Below, in pieces: positions 8,554 to 15,974 of a stretch of 64,000 bases of DNA (position 1 is the first letter of the stretch; every line of letters begins with the position of its first letter). This DNA is from CADEFX01 sp963806735 (GTDB taxonomy: Bacteria > Pseudomonadota > Alphaproteobacteria > Rhizobiales > Hyphomicrobiaceae). The notes beneath the pieces are model-generated. The model ran no database searches. It saw only the letters and a program-made list of their open reading frames with translations, and was not told where the DNA came from. The stretch lies in the NCBI GenBank assembly GCA_963806735.1, contig CAWEBE010000018.1, positions 62,001 to 126,000 on the forward strand. The letters run 5' to 3'. The position numbers were made by a program, and so were the translations under genes.

Positions 8554-9114
8554 ATGAAAACCTATGCGAAGAACGACTTTCCAGTGTCCGACATCAGGCG
8601 GTTTCTCGAGCCCGGTCCGATCGTGCTCGTCAGCTCGGCGTGGCGTAACGAGACCAACATCATGACCATGGGCTGGCACATGGTCATGGAGTTCGTGCCA
8701 TCCCTGGTCGGCTGCTACATCTGGAGCGAGAACCACAGCCGCGACATGATCCGCAAGAGCAAGGAATGCGTGATCAACATTCCGACCGTGGACCTGGCGC
8801 CGAAGGTCGTCGGCATCGGCAACAGCTCCGGCCGCGACGTCGACAAGTTCGCGAAATTCGCGCTGACCGCCAAGCCCGGCGTCCGCGTCGCGGCCCCGCT
8901 CATCGCCGAATGCTATGCGAATTTCGAATGCAGGCTCGCCGACGCGAGCCTGATCGACAAATACAGCCTGTTCGTTCTCGAGGTGGTCAAGGCCCACGTA
9001 GCGCGGTCGCCCAAATATCCGCGCACGATCCACTATCGCGGCGACGGTGTGTTCATGCTGTCCGGCACCAACACCGGCAAGTACCGCAAGCACTTCAAGC
9101 CGGGAAACTTGTGA
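8554..9114 (+). CDS. Flavin reductase family protein (FMN-binding split barrel)
   Basis: A 186-residue protein of the flavin reductase/DIM6 family. It contains PGPIVLVSSAWRNETNIMTMGW (FMN-binding N-terminal strand and turn) and ECVINIPTVDLAPKVVGIG typical of the split barrel. I choose ATG 8554 (MKTYAKNDFP) because AAGGAAG precedes it and homologues begin here; the frame is open back to 8473. Such proteins bind FMN and either supply reduced flavin to a monooxygenase or reduce small molecules. No partner monooxygenase is adjacent; a TauD-type dioxygenase and two LLM oxidoreductases occur elsewhere in the window, but pairing would be a guess. Confidence 0.8.
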   Translation: MKTYAKNDFPVSDIRRFLEPGPIVLVSSAWRNETNIMTMGWHMVMEFVPSLVGCYIWSENHSRDMIRKSKECVINIPTVDLAPKVVGIGNSSGRDVDKFAKFALTAKPGVRVAAPLIAECYANFECRLADASLIDKYSLFVLEVVKAHVARSPKYPRTIHYRGDGVFMLSGTNTGKYRKHFKPGNL

Positions 9115-9120
9115 CCACCA

Positions 9121-10071
9121 TCACTGCTGTCGGCGAGCGCGGTCTTGGCGCTTCGGCTTGGCCGAGCCGTTTCGGATTTGCGCGACCTCTGCCTTCAGCC
9201 ACTTGGCGAAGTTGCTGACCTTCGTCTGTGCGGCGCTGGCCGCAGGGCACACGAAAAAGTAGGACTGCCCCGTCTTGAGCGCCTTGTTGTGCGCCTTGAC
9301 GAGCCGCCCGCACGCAAGGTCATCGTGGATGAACGTCGTCTGCGCCATTGCCACGCCCAGACCGTCGATCGCACCTTGATAGACGAGGCCGGAGTACTCC
9401 AGACGAAGTCCGCTGCGCGGATCAACCTCGCTGGCGCCCGCCGCCTCCAGCCAGGTCTTCCAGTCGTCGGGGCGACGCTGTGCGTGCAGCAGCAGAAAGT
9501 GCTGCAGATCATCCGCCGAGCGAATGGGATGTCCCGCAATCAGAGAGGGACTGCACACCGGAACCAGCTCCTCGTCGAACAGGTGTTCGCACATCATGTT
9601 GGGCCAGGGACCGCACCCGAGCCATACCGAGACATCGGCTTCCACTTCCAAACCATTTGGTGCGGGCAGGAACGGATGGGTATCCACCTGCAGTTTCACG
9701 TCGGGGAACTGCTGCTTGAAGCGCGCCAGGCGCGGCACCAACAGACGCATGGCGAAGGTCGGCTGTACGGCGATGCGCAGCAGGTTGCGATCGGGGTGAG
9801 CATCGAAGTTGTCAACCGTCGCCTGATGGATCTGATCGAAGAGACTCTGCAAGCGTCCGGCGTAGGCGGCGCCTTTCTTGGTCAACAATACTTGCTGATG
9901 CTTGCGCTCGAACAGCTTTGCATCGAGAAATTCCTCGAGCTTGGCCACTTGCCGGCTGATGGCGCCGTGCGTGACGGCCAGCTCCTCGGCGGCGCGTGAC
10001 AGGCTTTGATGCCGTGCAGCCGCCTCGAAGGCACGCAGCGAGTTCAGCGGCGGCAGGCGGCGCGGGGACAT
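9121..10071 (-). CDS. LysR-family transcriptional regulator (GcvA-like)
   Basis: Residues 5-65 form the LysR winged helix-turn-helix (LPPLNSLRAFEAAARHQSL, SRAAEELAVTHGAISRQ, then LEEFLDAKLFER). Residues about 90-295 are the periplasmic-binding-protein-like effector domain (LLRIAVQPTFAMRLLVPRL). The opening LPPLNSLRAFEAAARH is typical of GcvA-type regulators. The ATG at 10071 gives the usual start; a TTG at 10086 in frame would add five residues. It sits downstream of the HpcH aldolase and TauD dioxygenase genes on the same strand, so it may control them, but this is inferred only from position. The C-terminus is rich in Lys/Arg. Confidence 0.88.
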   Translation of the reverse strand: MSPRRLPPLNSLRAFEAAARHQSLSRAAEELAVTHGAISRQVAKLEEFLDAKLFERKHQQVLLTKKGAAYAGRLQSLFDQIHQATVDNFDAHPDRNLLRIAVQPTFAMRLLVPRLARFKQQFPDVKLQVDTHPFLPAPNGLEVEADVSVWLGCGPWPNMMCEHLFDEELVPVCSPSLIAGHPIRSADDLQHFLLLHAQRRPDDWKTWLEAAGASEVDPRSGLRLEYSGLVYQGAIDGLGVAMAQTTFIHDDLACGRLVKAHNKALKTGQSYFFVCPAASAAQTKVSNFAKWLKAEVAQIRNGSAKPKRQDRARRQQ

Positions 10072-10218
10072 CCTCTTGCTTCTCAATCGCTCACGAAACT
10101 GCAGTCTGGGCTCGCTAGCGAACCGCTCGAGGCGGAGCGTCGATGATCCTGCTACTGTCTTTACAGGCTGGCAACCCGCCAGTGGGGACCGGCCGTCCCT
10201 GGGCGGTGCACACTCCGC

Positions 10219-11013
10219 TCACGCCTTGAGCGCGCGTAAAGTCGCCACCTCGCTGCGTGCTGCGGCCATCAGGTAGCTCACGTCCGATCCAGCCGTCAGA
10301 TAGCGCACGCCGAGGCTGATGAGATCGGCCTGCAGCTTCGAGTCACCGCGCGCACCGCCCACGCCCATGGCCTTGCCGTGCCGCTTGCAGGCTGCGGCCA
10401 CTGTCTCGAACACGCTCCACATGCGCGGATCGCGGTACGCGGCGGGAATGCCCATCTCATTGCTCACATCCAGCGAACCGATGTGCACGACATCGATCCC
10501 GGGAAGCGCCGCTATGGCCTCAGCATTGTCGATTGCCTGCGGCGTCTCCAGCATGGCGACGAGCAGCACCTCGTCGTTGAGCCTCGAATTCACAGTGGTC
10601 TGCGGAGTTGGTCGGTAGCCGAGCGTAGGCCCGATGCCGAAAGCCGAGCGGTGCCCGAGCGGCGGATATTTGCAGTTCTGCACGATGGCCCTGGCCTGCT
10701 CCACCGTGTCGATGTGCGGCACCATCACGCCCTGCGCGCCCGAGTCCAGGATGCGCGTCGCGTCGATCGGCTGCTGTGAGGAGACACGCGCGATCGGCGT
10801 TATCCCGGCCAGGACCGCGGCCACGCAGATGCCCGACGCGGTCTCCAGCGACATCGGGCTGTGCTCGAGGTCGACAAAGATCGCATCGAACCCGCAGGCG
10901 GCCGCGATCACCGCCACGTCCGGCGAGCGCATCTGGTTGACAGCCATGCACAGCGTCAGCTCACCGGCGGCGAGCTTCTTCTTGGCCTTGTTCTCCACAA
11001 TTCCGAGTTGCAT
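10219..11013 (-). CDS. HpcH/HpaI aldolase/citrate lyase family protein
   Basis: A 264-residue class II pyruvate-type aldolase of the HpcH/HpaI family. Visible landmarks are FVDLEHSPMSLE, the substrate Arg in ARVSSQQP, GAQGVMVPHIDTVEQA, the metal-binding Glu in AMLETPQAID and the Asp in HIGSLDVSNEMG. Such enzymes cleave or form 2-keto-3-deoxy or 4-hydroxy-2-oxo acids with Mg or Mn. The start is ATG 11013 (MQLGIVENKAKK); the open frame continues upstream to 11214 without conservation. The TauD-type dioxygenase lies just upstream on the same strand with an 86-base gap, so the two probably work in one catabolic pathway of unknown substrate. Confidence 0.87.
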   Translation of the reverse strand: MQLGIVENKAKKKLAAGELTLCMAVNQMRSPDVAVIAAACGFDAIFVDLEHSPMSLETASGICVAAVLAGITPIARVSSQQPIDATRILDSGAQGVMVPHIDTVEQARAIVQNCKYPPLGHRSAFGIGPTLGYRPTPQTTVNSRLNDEVLLVAMLETPQAIDNAEAIAALPGIDVVHIGSLDVSNEMGIPAAYRDPRMWSVFETVAAACKRHGKAMGVGGARGDSKLQADLISLGVRYLTAGSDVSYLMAAARSEVATLRALKA

Positions 11014-11099
11014 TGACCAAACCCTCTCAATATCGGGACCCGGCAGGGCAGCGGATGACCCGCTGCAGCGGTGCGCTGCGAAACCAGCCGCCGCACCTC

Positions 11100-11921
11100 C
11101 TACTGCATGATGGTCGTGCGCCAGTGCACACGCGGCTGGTCGGCTGGATTGCCGCCGGCGGCCGAGTGTACCGAGCAGCGGTTGTCCCAGATCACAACGT
11201 CGCCTACACGCCACTTGTGCCGGTATTCGGCGTTAGGCTGCAGCATGTACCAGTAGAGCTCGGCCAGCAGTCGGTCGCCCTCCTCATCCGGCATGCCCTG
11301 CACGCGGATGATGTGGAAAGGATTGACGTAGAGAGACTTGCGCCCCGTCTCCGGGTGCACGCGCACTATGGAATGCACCGCCGGCGGCCGCTGCTGGTCC
11401 TCAGGATCCAGCAGCTCGATGCCGGTACGCGCCCGTCCGCCATAGCCGAACTCGATCTTCAGCGGTTCGATCCGCTCCTTCAGCCGCTGCGGCAACGCAT
11501 CGTAGGCGGCATACATGTTGGCAAACAGCGTGTCGCCGCCGTAGCTCGGGATCTCCAGCGCGTAGAGCTGTGTTGCCTTGCAGATTTCCGTGTCCCACGG
11601 CGAGTCCGTATGCCAACCCTGCCCCCGGTTGAGGATCAGCTTGTCCGCCTTGCCGTCCGCCATCCTGGCGCCGACGCCCATCAGCGTGATCTCGGGATGC
11701 TCGGGATCGCGCGTGCGCTTGACCCGGTGCGGCTTGATGCGCCCGAACCGGGCGCTGTAGGCGACATAGTCCGGCTTGGCCAGCTTCTGGTCCCGAACGA
11801 TGAGCACCGTGCTGTCCAGCCAGGCCTGGTATAGCTCCTTCCATTCGCTGTCCGTCATCGACTTGATATCGATGCCAGTAGCGATCGCGCCGATGCGCGG
11901 TGCGGCTTTCTCAATCTGCAT
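11100..11921 (-). CDS. TauD/TfdA family Fe(II)/2-oxoglutarate dioxygenase
   Basis: A 273-residue TauD/TfdA-type dioxygenase. The iron ligands are seen as His104-x-Asp106 (GWHTDSPW) and the distal His252 (CSVHS), with the 2-oxoglutarate-binding Arg268 (VHWRTTI) near the C-terminus. Length and start fit the family. It should hydroxylate a small acid such as taurine, an aryloxyacetate or a related compound, coupled to 2-oxoglutarate decarboxylation; the real substrate is not evident. It is the first gene of a likely unit with the HpcH/HpaI aldolase and LysR genes downstream. Confidence 0.88.
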   Translation of the reverse strand: MQIEKAAPRIGAIATGIDIKSMTDSEWKELYQAWLDSTVLIVRDQKLAKPDYVAYSARFGRIKPHRVKRTRDPEHPEITLMGVGARMADGKADKLILNRGQGWHTDSPWDTEICKATQLYALEIPSYGGDTLFANMYAAYDALPQRLKERIEPLKIEFGYGGRARTGIELLDPEDQQRPPAVHSIVRVHPETGRKSLYVNPFHIIRVQGMPDEEGDRLLAELYWYMLQPNAEYRHKWRVGDVVIWDNRCSVHSAAGGNPADQPRVHWRTTIMQ

Positions 11922-12245
11922 TCGACTTCGTTTCCGTCCCTGGTCTCTATTTGCGTGAGTGAGACACTACGCTTGATCAGCGGCAAGTGACAAAAACTCA
12001 CATTGGTATGACGCCAAGGGCGATCCTCACCAGGGCTCGCAACAGGCGAGCCGTCGGCGATCAGTGGCCGATCCGTTCGCCATGACCCAGGCCGCAATCT
12101 CCAAGCACCTCAGGGTACTGGAGCGCGCCGGGCTAATTTCACACGGGCGCGACGCGCAGCGCAGGCATGGCCTGCATGACGCTGTTGGCCTTCTTGGCGA
12201 TCGCCATCTCCGCAGTGACACGGCGGCGTTGCCTTTTTTGCTGCA
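11922..12245. other. Intergenic region between the dioxygenase and nasT, holding an ArsR remnant
   Basis: This 324-base stretch separates divergent genes and must hold both promoters. Its only recognisable content is the degenerate ArsR-type coding piece described separately at 12005-12190. I could not pick out convincing -35/-10 or -24/-12 elements. Confidence 0.5.
12005..12190 (+). pseudogene. Degenerate ArsR-family regulator fragment
   Basis: The stretch from about 12059 reads ADPFAMTQAAISKHLRVLER followed by AGLISHGRDAQRR, the recognition helix and wing of an ArsR-type repressor. The bases just before it encode TPRAILTR and then, after small frame changes, LATGEPSVGDLA, the preceding helices. 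The piece lacks the N-terminal start and the C-terminal half, and needs frame corrections. It is therefore a decayed gene, not a short functional protein. It sits directly upstream of nasT. Confidence 0.55.
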
Positions 12246-12890
12246 GTGCGGCAAATTGTGTGCAAAGCACAATCAGGCCAGCTAAAACTCTTGCAAAAGC
12301 AGCCCCACGACACGGCTCTCAAGATCCTCGTCATCGACGAGGCTCCGATCCGCTTGGCCATTCTGGAAGCCGGCCTGCGTGAGGCCGGTTTCTCCAACGT
12401 CATCCATCTGGCCGATACGACCGGTCTGCTGGACCAAGTCTACCGCATCGATCCCGACGTCATTCTGATCGACCTCGAGAACCCGAGCCGCGACGTCCTG
12501 GAGCAGATGTTCCAGGTCTCCCGCATCGTGCGGCGGCCGATTGCCATGTTCGTTGATCAGTCGGACCGCCTCACCATCGAGGCCGCGGTAGATGCCGGTG
12601 TGTCGGCCTATATCGTCGGCGGTCTCAAGAAAGAGCGCGTCAAGAGCATCCTCGATCTCTGCATCTCGCGCTTCAACGCCTTCTCCCGTCTGCAGGACGA
12701 GCTCGATCGCACCAAGAGCGCGCTCGAGGAGCGCAAGGTCATCGATCGCGCCAAAGGTATCATCATGCGAGCCAAGAGCTTAACGGAGGAGCAAGCCTAC
12801 GCTCTTCTTCGCACGACAGCCATGAACGAGAAGAGAAAAATCGCCGACGTTGCGCAGTCGGTGATTACGGCGTCGGAGCTTCTGAAGTGA
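12246..12890 (+). CDS. nasT: ANTAR-domain antiterminator NasT
   Basis: A 214-residue NasT protein. A receiver-like domain (LKILVIDEAPIRLAILEAGL; DVILIDLENPS) is followed by a coiled linker and a C-terminal ANTAR domain (about residues 150-205: LDRTKSALEERKVIDRAKG, then AKSLTEEQAYALLRTTAM). NasT binds tandem hairpins in nitrate-operon leader RNA to prevent termination, and NasS sequesters it when nitrate is absent. The conserved part begins near residue 25, so a TTG at about 12294 could be the true start instead of GTG 12246. Its stop overlaps the nasS start (GTGA). The matching RNA target is visible at 14459-14491. Confidence 0.88.
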   Translation: MRQIVCKAQSGQLKLLQKQPHDTALKILVIDEAPIRLAILEAGLREAGFSNVIHLADTTGLLDQVYRIDPDVILIDLENPSRDVLEQMFQVSRIVRRPIAMFVDQSDRLTIEAAVDAGVSAYIVGGLKKERVKSILDLCISRFNAFSRLQDELDRTKSALEERKVIDRAKGIIMRAKSLTEEQAYALLRTTAMNEKRKIADVAQSVITASELLK

Positions 12891-14095
12891 GCAGGGACGT
12901 CAGGCTCAAGATCGGCTTCATCCCGCTCGCTGACGCGGCAGCGCTGATCGTTGCGGTCGATAAAGGCTTCACTGCGCAAGAAGGCCTGGATGTCGAGCTC
13001 GTCCGCGAGGTCTCGTGGTCCAATATCCGCGACAAGCTCAACGTCGGCTTTTTTGACGCCGCCCACCTCATTGCACCGATTGCCATTGCCTCGACTCTGG
13101 GCCTCGGCCACGTTCGCGTGCCGATCGTCGCGCCCTTTGGACTTGGCGTGAACGGTAACGCCATAACCGTGACACCTGCCCTGCATGCGGCCATAGTCGA
13201 GGCTGCGGAAAGTGACATCGTCGATCCCATGGTCTCGGCGCACGCACTCAAGCGCGTCGTGGAGCGCCGCAAGGCGAAAGGGATGGAGCCCCTGACGTTC
13301 GGGATGACGTTCCCGTTCTCGACCCACAACTATCACATCCGCTTCTGGATGGCGGCCGGCGGCGTCGATCCGGACGAGGACGTTCGCCTCGTTGTGCTGC
13401 CGCCGCCTTACATGGTGGACAGCCTTGCCAACGGCCACGTCGACGGCTTCTGCGTCGGCGCGCCTTGGAATTCCGTGGCCGTCGATCTCGGCATCGGCAT
13501 CATTCTGCACTTCGTGTGCGACATCCTTCCGCGCGCCATGGAAAAGCTGCTCGCATTCCGGGCCCGCTGGGCCGAAGAGAACCCCGACGTGCTGCGCCGT
13601 CTCGTTCGGGCGCATCGCAAAGCCGCTGCATTCATCGAGGACCAAGCCAATCGTGAGGAAGCGGCCGCCATTCTCGTCGCGCCCAACCGCATCGACGTGG
13701 CATCGATCCTGGCGATGCCGAACCGCGCCGATGTTGCCGCCGAGGTCATTGGCCGCACGCTGAGTGGCCGTTTGAAGGTCTCTCCTGATGGAACTGTTCG
13801 CAGCAGCGAGCGCTACTTGATGGTTGGACGCAAAAGCGCCGCGCGGCCGGATCCCGTGCAGGCAGCGTGGCTCTACGCGCAAATGGTACGCTGGGGGCAG
13901 GCGCCGCTATCTGCAGAGCACTTGGCACTGGCCAAGTCTGTCGTGCGGCCCGACCTGTACGATGCCGCCTTGCCCGGCGAGGAGCTCGATCTAGCAGGCG
14001 AGCCGGCAGATGGTATTGGCGCCTTCACGGGACCGGCGTTCAACCCTGACGACATCGCCGGTTATCTCGCGAGTTGGCCCATCCGGCGTCGCTAG
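12887..14095 (+). CDS. nasS: Nitrate/nitrite sensor NasS (NrtA-like, cytoplasmic)
   Basis: A 402-residue protein of the NrtA/CmpA/NasS nitrate-binding family (IGFIPLADAAALIVAVDKGF; FGMTFPFSTHNYHIRFWMAAGG; VDGFCVGAPWN). Unlike nrtA downstream, it has no signal peptide and starts directly with SRDVRLKIGF, which marks it as the cytoplasmic sensor NasS. NasS binds NasT without nitrate or nitrite and releases it when ligand is bound. It overlaps nasT by four bases (GTGA), giving the nasT-nasS order known from Paracoccus. Its TAG stop lies inside the palindromic element at 14093-14155. Confidence 0.9.
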   Translation: MSRDVRLKIGFIPLADAAALIVAVDKGFTAQEGLDVELVREVSWSNIRDKLNVGFFDAAHLIAPIAIASTLGLGHVRVPIVAPFGLGVNGNAITVTPALHAAIVEAAESDIVDPMVSAHALKRVVERRKAKGMEPLTFGMTFPFSTHNYHIRFWMAAGGVDPDEDVRLVVLPPPYMVDSLANGHVDGFCVGAPWNSVAVDLGIGIILHFVCDILPRAMEKLLAFRARWAEENPDVLRRLVRAHRKAAAFIEDQANREEAAAILVAPNRIDVASILAMPNRADVAAEVIGRTLSGRLKVSPDGTVRSSERYLMVGRKSAARPDPVQAAWLYAQMVRWGQAPLSAEHLALAKSVVRPDLYDAALPGEELDLAGEPADGIGAFTGPAFNPDDIAGYLASWPIRRR

Positions 14096-14155
14096 AGCGC
14101 GATCGCCTCATATGGAAACTCTCCCGCTTCCATATGAGACATAAATCGCACTCTA
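14093..14155. repeat. Nested palindromic element 1
   Basis: Outer arms TAGAGCGCGAT (14093-14103) and ATCGCACTCTA (14145-14155) pair except at one position. Inner arms CTCATATGGAA (14107-14117) and TTCCATATGAG (14128-14138) pair perfectly around a 10-base loop. It overlaps the nasS stop codon and may act as a 3'-end structure or be a dispersed palindromic repeat as found in many Hyphomicrobiales genomes. No T-run follows. Confidence 0.6.
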
Positions 14156-14169
14156 AACCTCAAAAATGC

Positions 14170-14231
14170 AGAGCAGAATTCACGCCCCAGATGGATCGCG
14201 GATGCGACTCCATCTGAAGCGATCCTGCTCT
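14170..14231. repeat. Nested palindromic element 2
   Basis: Outer arms AGAGCAG (14170-14176) and CTGCTCT (14225-14231) and inner arms AGATGGA (14189-14195) and TCCATCT (14209-14215) are perfect. It lies 15 bases after element 1 and shares the overall plan (two paired arms separated by unpaired bases) but not the sequence. It is probably a mosaic intergenic repeat of the host genome. Confidence 0.55.
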
Positions 14232-14395
14232 AGCTTGAGGCCGCGTTGCAGAGGCGGCTTGCCGTTTGCGCTGCACAAAGTTTCCGCACGATGCAGCAGC
14301 CTCGGGCAGGATCCTCGTTGGCGTGGACCGTCTCAGGCAGCCGCATTTTCTAGCAAGGCATTGATATATAATACTATTACATGATCCCAGAGATC

Positions 14396-14411
14396 TGGCA
14401 TGAAGTTTGTA
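14396..14411 (+). promoter_or_regulatory. Candidate sigma-54 (-24/-12) promoter for the nrt-nas operon
   Basis: TGGCAT-N5-TTGTA matches the RpoN consensus TGGCAC-N5-TTGCW with the exact spacing and the -24 GG intact, but the -12 GC is GT. Transcription would begin near 14421, giving a leader that contains both ANTAR hairpins and the terminator. RpoN/NtrC control is usual for nitrate assimilation. A TATAAT word at 14366-14371 is an alternative -10 element. Confidence 0.4.
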
Positions 14412-14458
14412 TCCTTAATAATTCTAACACGGGGCCGCCGAGGGCGATGGCGCCGTGA

Positions 14459-14491
14459 GGTCCAACGAAGGGCCAGGCAGCAACGCCGCTG
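14459..14491 (+). promoter_or_regulatory. ANTAR-type tandem-hairpin RNA motif (NasT target)
   Basis: Two small hairpins lie three bases apart. P1 is GGTCC-AACGAA-GGGCC (14459-14474), a 5-bp stem with one G-U pair. P2 is CAGC-AACGCC-GCTG (14478-14491). Both loops are six bases with A at position 1 and G at position 4, the defining feature of RNAs bound by ANTAR proteins. The 3' strand of P2 also forms the start of the terminator stem, so P2 formation and termination exclude one another. NasT is encoded 1.6 kb upstream. The folds were drawn by hand. Confidence 0.75.
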
Positions 14492-14534
14492 ACTTCAGGG
14501 AGCGAACAGTCGCGCCTTGGGCAGCGGTTTTTTT
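14486..14534 (+). terminator. Intrinsic terminator/attenuator in the nrtA leader
   Basis: CCGCTG (14486-14491) pairs with CAGCGG (14522-14527). The inner bases continue the stem with a few bulges (CAGGG with CCTTG, then GCG with CGC) to a six-base loop, and seven T's follow at 14528-14534. It lies 68 bases before the nrtA start and overlaps hairpin P2, so it should be the attenuator relieved by NasT. Confidence 0.75.
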
Positions 14535-14601
14535 GTTGGTCCGGCGAGGAAGCCCGCGGGGTGGCCGTCGCGGATCAACGCAGCAGCGACGAGGGACCAC
14601 G

Positions 14602-15933
14602 ATGCAGACCCGAGCAAGAGCGCGCACGGCGCGCCAGCCTGGCATGACCCGCCGCGAGTTGATGCGGTCGGCCTCCGCTACCGTTGCAACCGCCGCGCTC
14701 ATGTCGGCCGTGAAGGCCGCGTTTCCCGCTGGCGTCTTCGCACAAGGCGCCGGCCCCGAGATCAAGAAGGCGATCCTCGGCTACATCGCTCTTATCGACG
14801 CCTCGGCGCTGGTTGTCGCCAAGGAGAAGGGCTTCTTCGCCAAGCACGGCATGCCCGACGTGGAGGTCGCCAAGCAGGCCTCCTGGGGCGCCACACGCGA
14901 TAACGTTGTGCTGGGCTCCGAGAAGAACGGCATCGACGGCGCGCACATCCTCTCGCCGATGCCCTATCTGATCTCGACTGGCAAGGTCACGCAGAACAAC
15001 GTGCCGACGCCGATGTACCTGCTGGCCAGGCTCAACCTCGATGCCCAGGCCATCTCGGTCTCCAACGAATACAAGGAACTGAAGGTCACCACCGACGCCT
15101 CCCCGCTCAAGGCCGCCTTCGAGAAGAAGAAGGCCGAGGGCAAGGAGGTGAAGGTCGCCATGACATTTCCGGGAGGCACGCACGACCTATGGATTCGCTA
15201 CTGGCTGGCCGCGGGCGGTATCGACCCGGACAAGGACATCTCCACCATCACCGTGCCGCCGCCGCAGATGGTGGCGAACATGAAGGTCGGCAACATGGAC
15301 GCGTTCTGCGTCGGCGAGCCGTGGAACGAGCAGCTCGTCAACCAGAACATCGGCTTCACGGCCTGCACGACGGGCGAGATCTGGTTCAAGCATCCCGAGA
15401 AAGCGCTCGGCATGCGCGCCGAGTGGGTCGACAAGTACCCGAACGCCGCGAAAGCCCTGCTGATGGCCGTCATGGAAGCCCAGCAGTGGTGCGAAAAAAT
15501 GGAAAACAAGCCGGAGCTGGCCGAGATCGTCGGCAAGCGCCAGTGGTTCAACGTCCCCGTTCCCGACATCATCGGCCGTCTGAAGGGCGACATCAACTAC
15601 GGCCATGGGCGCGTCGCGACCGGCACCAAGCAGTACATGAAGTTCTGGAGCGAGCACGCCTCCTATCCGTTCAAGAGCCACGATCAGTGGTTCGTCACGG
15701 AAGATATCCGCTGGGGCAAGTTCGAGCCTTCAACGGACGTCAAGGGGCTGGTCGACAAGGTCAACCGCGAGGACCTCTGGCGCGAGGCGGCGAAGTCGCT
15801 TTCGGTCCCGGCCTCCGACATCCCGGCCTCGCCGTCCCGCGGCAAGGAGACCTTCTTCGACGGCAAGGTCTTCGATCCGGAGGATCACGTCGCCTATCTC
15901 AAGTCGCTCTCGATCAAGCGAGCGGTGGTCTGA
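14602..15933 (+). CDS. nrtA: Nitrate ABC transporter substrate-binding protein (NrtA-like)
   Basis: ATG 14602, preceded by GAGGGA, gives a 443-residue protein. It opens with a twin-arginine signal (TRRELMRSAS, Arg17-Arg18; cleavage likely around VFAQGA). The mature part is the NrtA/CmpA nitrate-binding fold (GYIALIDASALVVAKEKGFF; ASWGATRDNVVLG; TFPGGTHDLWIRYWLAAGG; MDAFCVGEPWNEQL). It captures nitrate or nitrite in the periplasm and delivers it to the membrane protein encoded next. It is the first gene after the leader terminator and lies 41 bases upstream of nrtB. Tat rather than Sec export fits other alphaproteobacterial NrtA proteins. Confidence 0.92.
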   Translation: MQTRARARTARQPGMTRRELMRSASATVATAALMSAVKAAFPAGVFAQGAGPEIKKAILGYIALIDASALVVAKEKGFFAKHGMPDVEVAKQASWGATRDNVVLGSEKNGIDGAHILSPMPYLISTGKVTQNNVPTPMYLLARLNLDAQAISVSNEYKELKVTTDASPLKAAFEKKKAEGKEVKVAMTFPGGTHDLWIRYWLAAGGIDPDKDISTITVPPPQMVANMKVGNMDAFCVGEPWNEQLVNQNIGFTACTTGEIWFKHPEKALGMRAEWVDKYPNAAKALLMAVMEAQQWCEKMENKPELAEIVGKRQWFNVPVPDIIGRLKGDINYGHGRVATGTKQYMKFWSEHASYPFKSHDQWFVTEDIRWGKFEPSTDVKGLVDKVNREDLWREAAKSLSVPASDIPASPSRGKETFFDGKVFDPEDHVAYLKSLSIKRAVV

Positions 15934-15974
15934 CACTGCTCACAACCTCCAACCGCACAACGGAGAGCGCAGGC

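Noticed and set aside
12246..12275. Imperfect palindrome TTGTG...CACAA at the start of nasT
   Set aside because: The arms pair only with a bulge and overlap the uncertain start of the coding region, so no operator is claimed.
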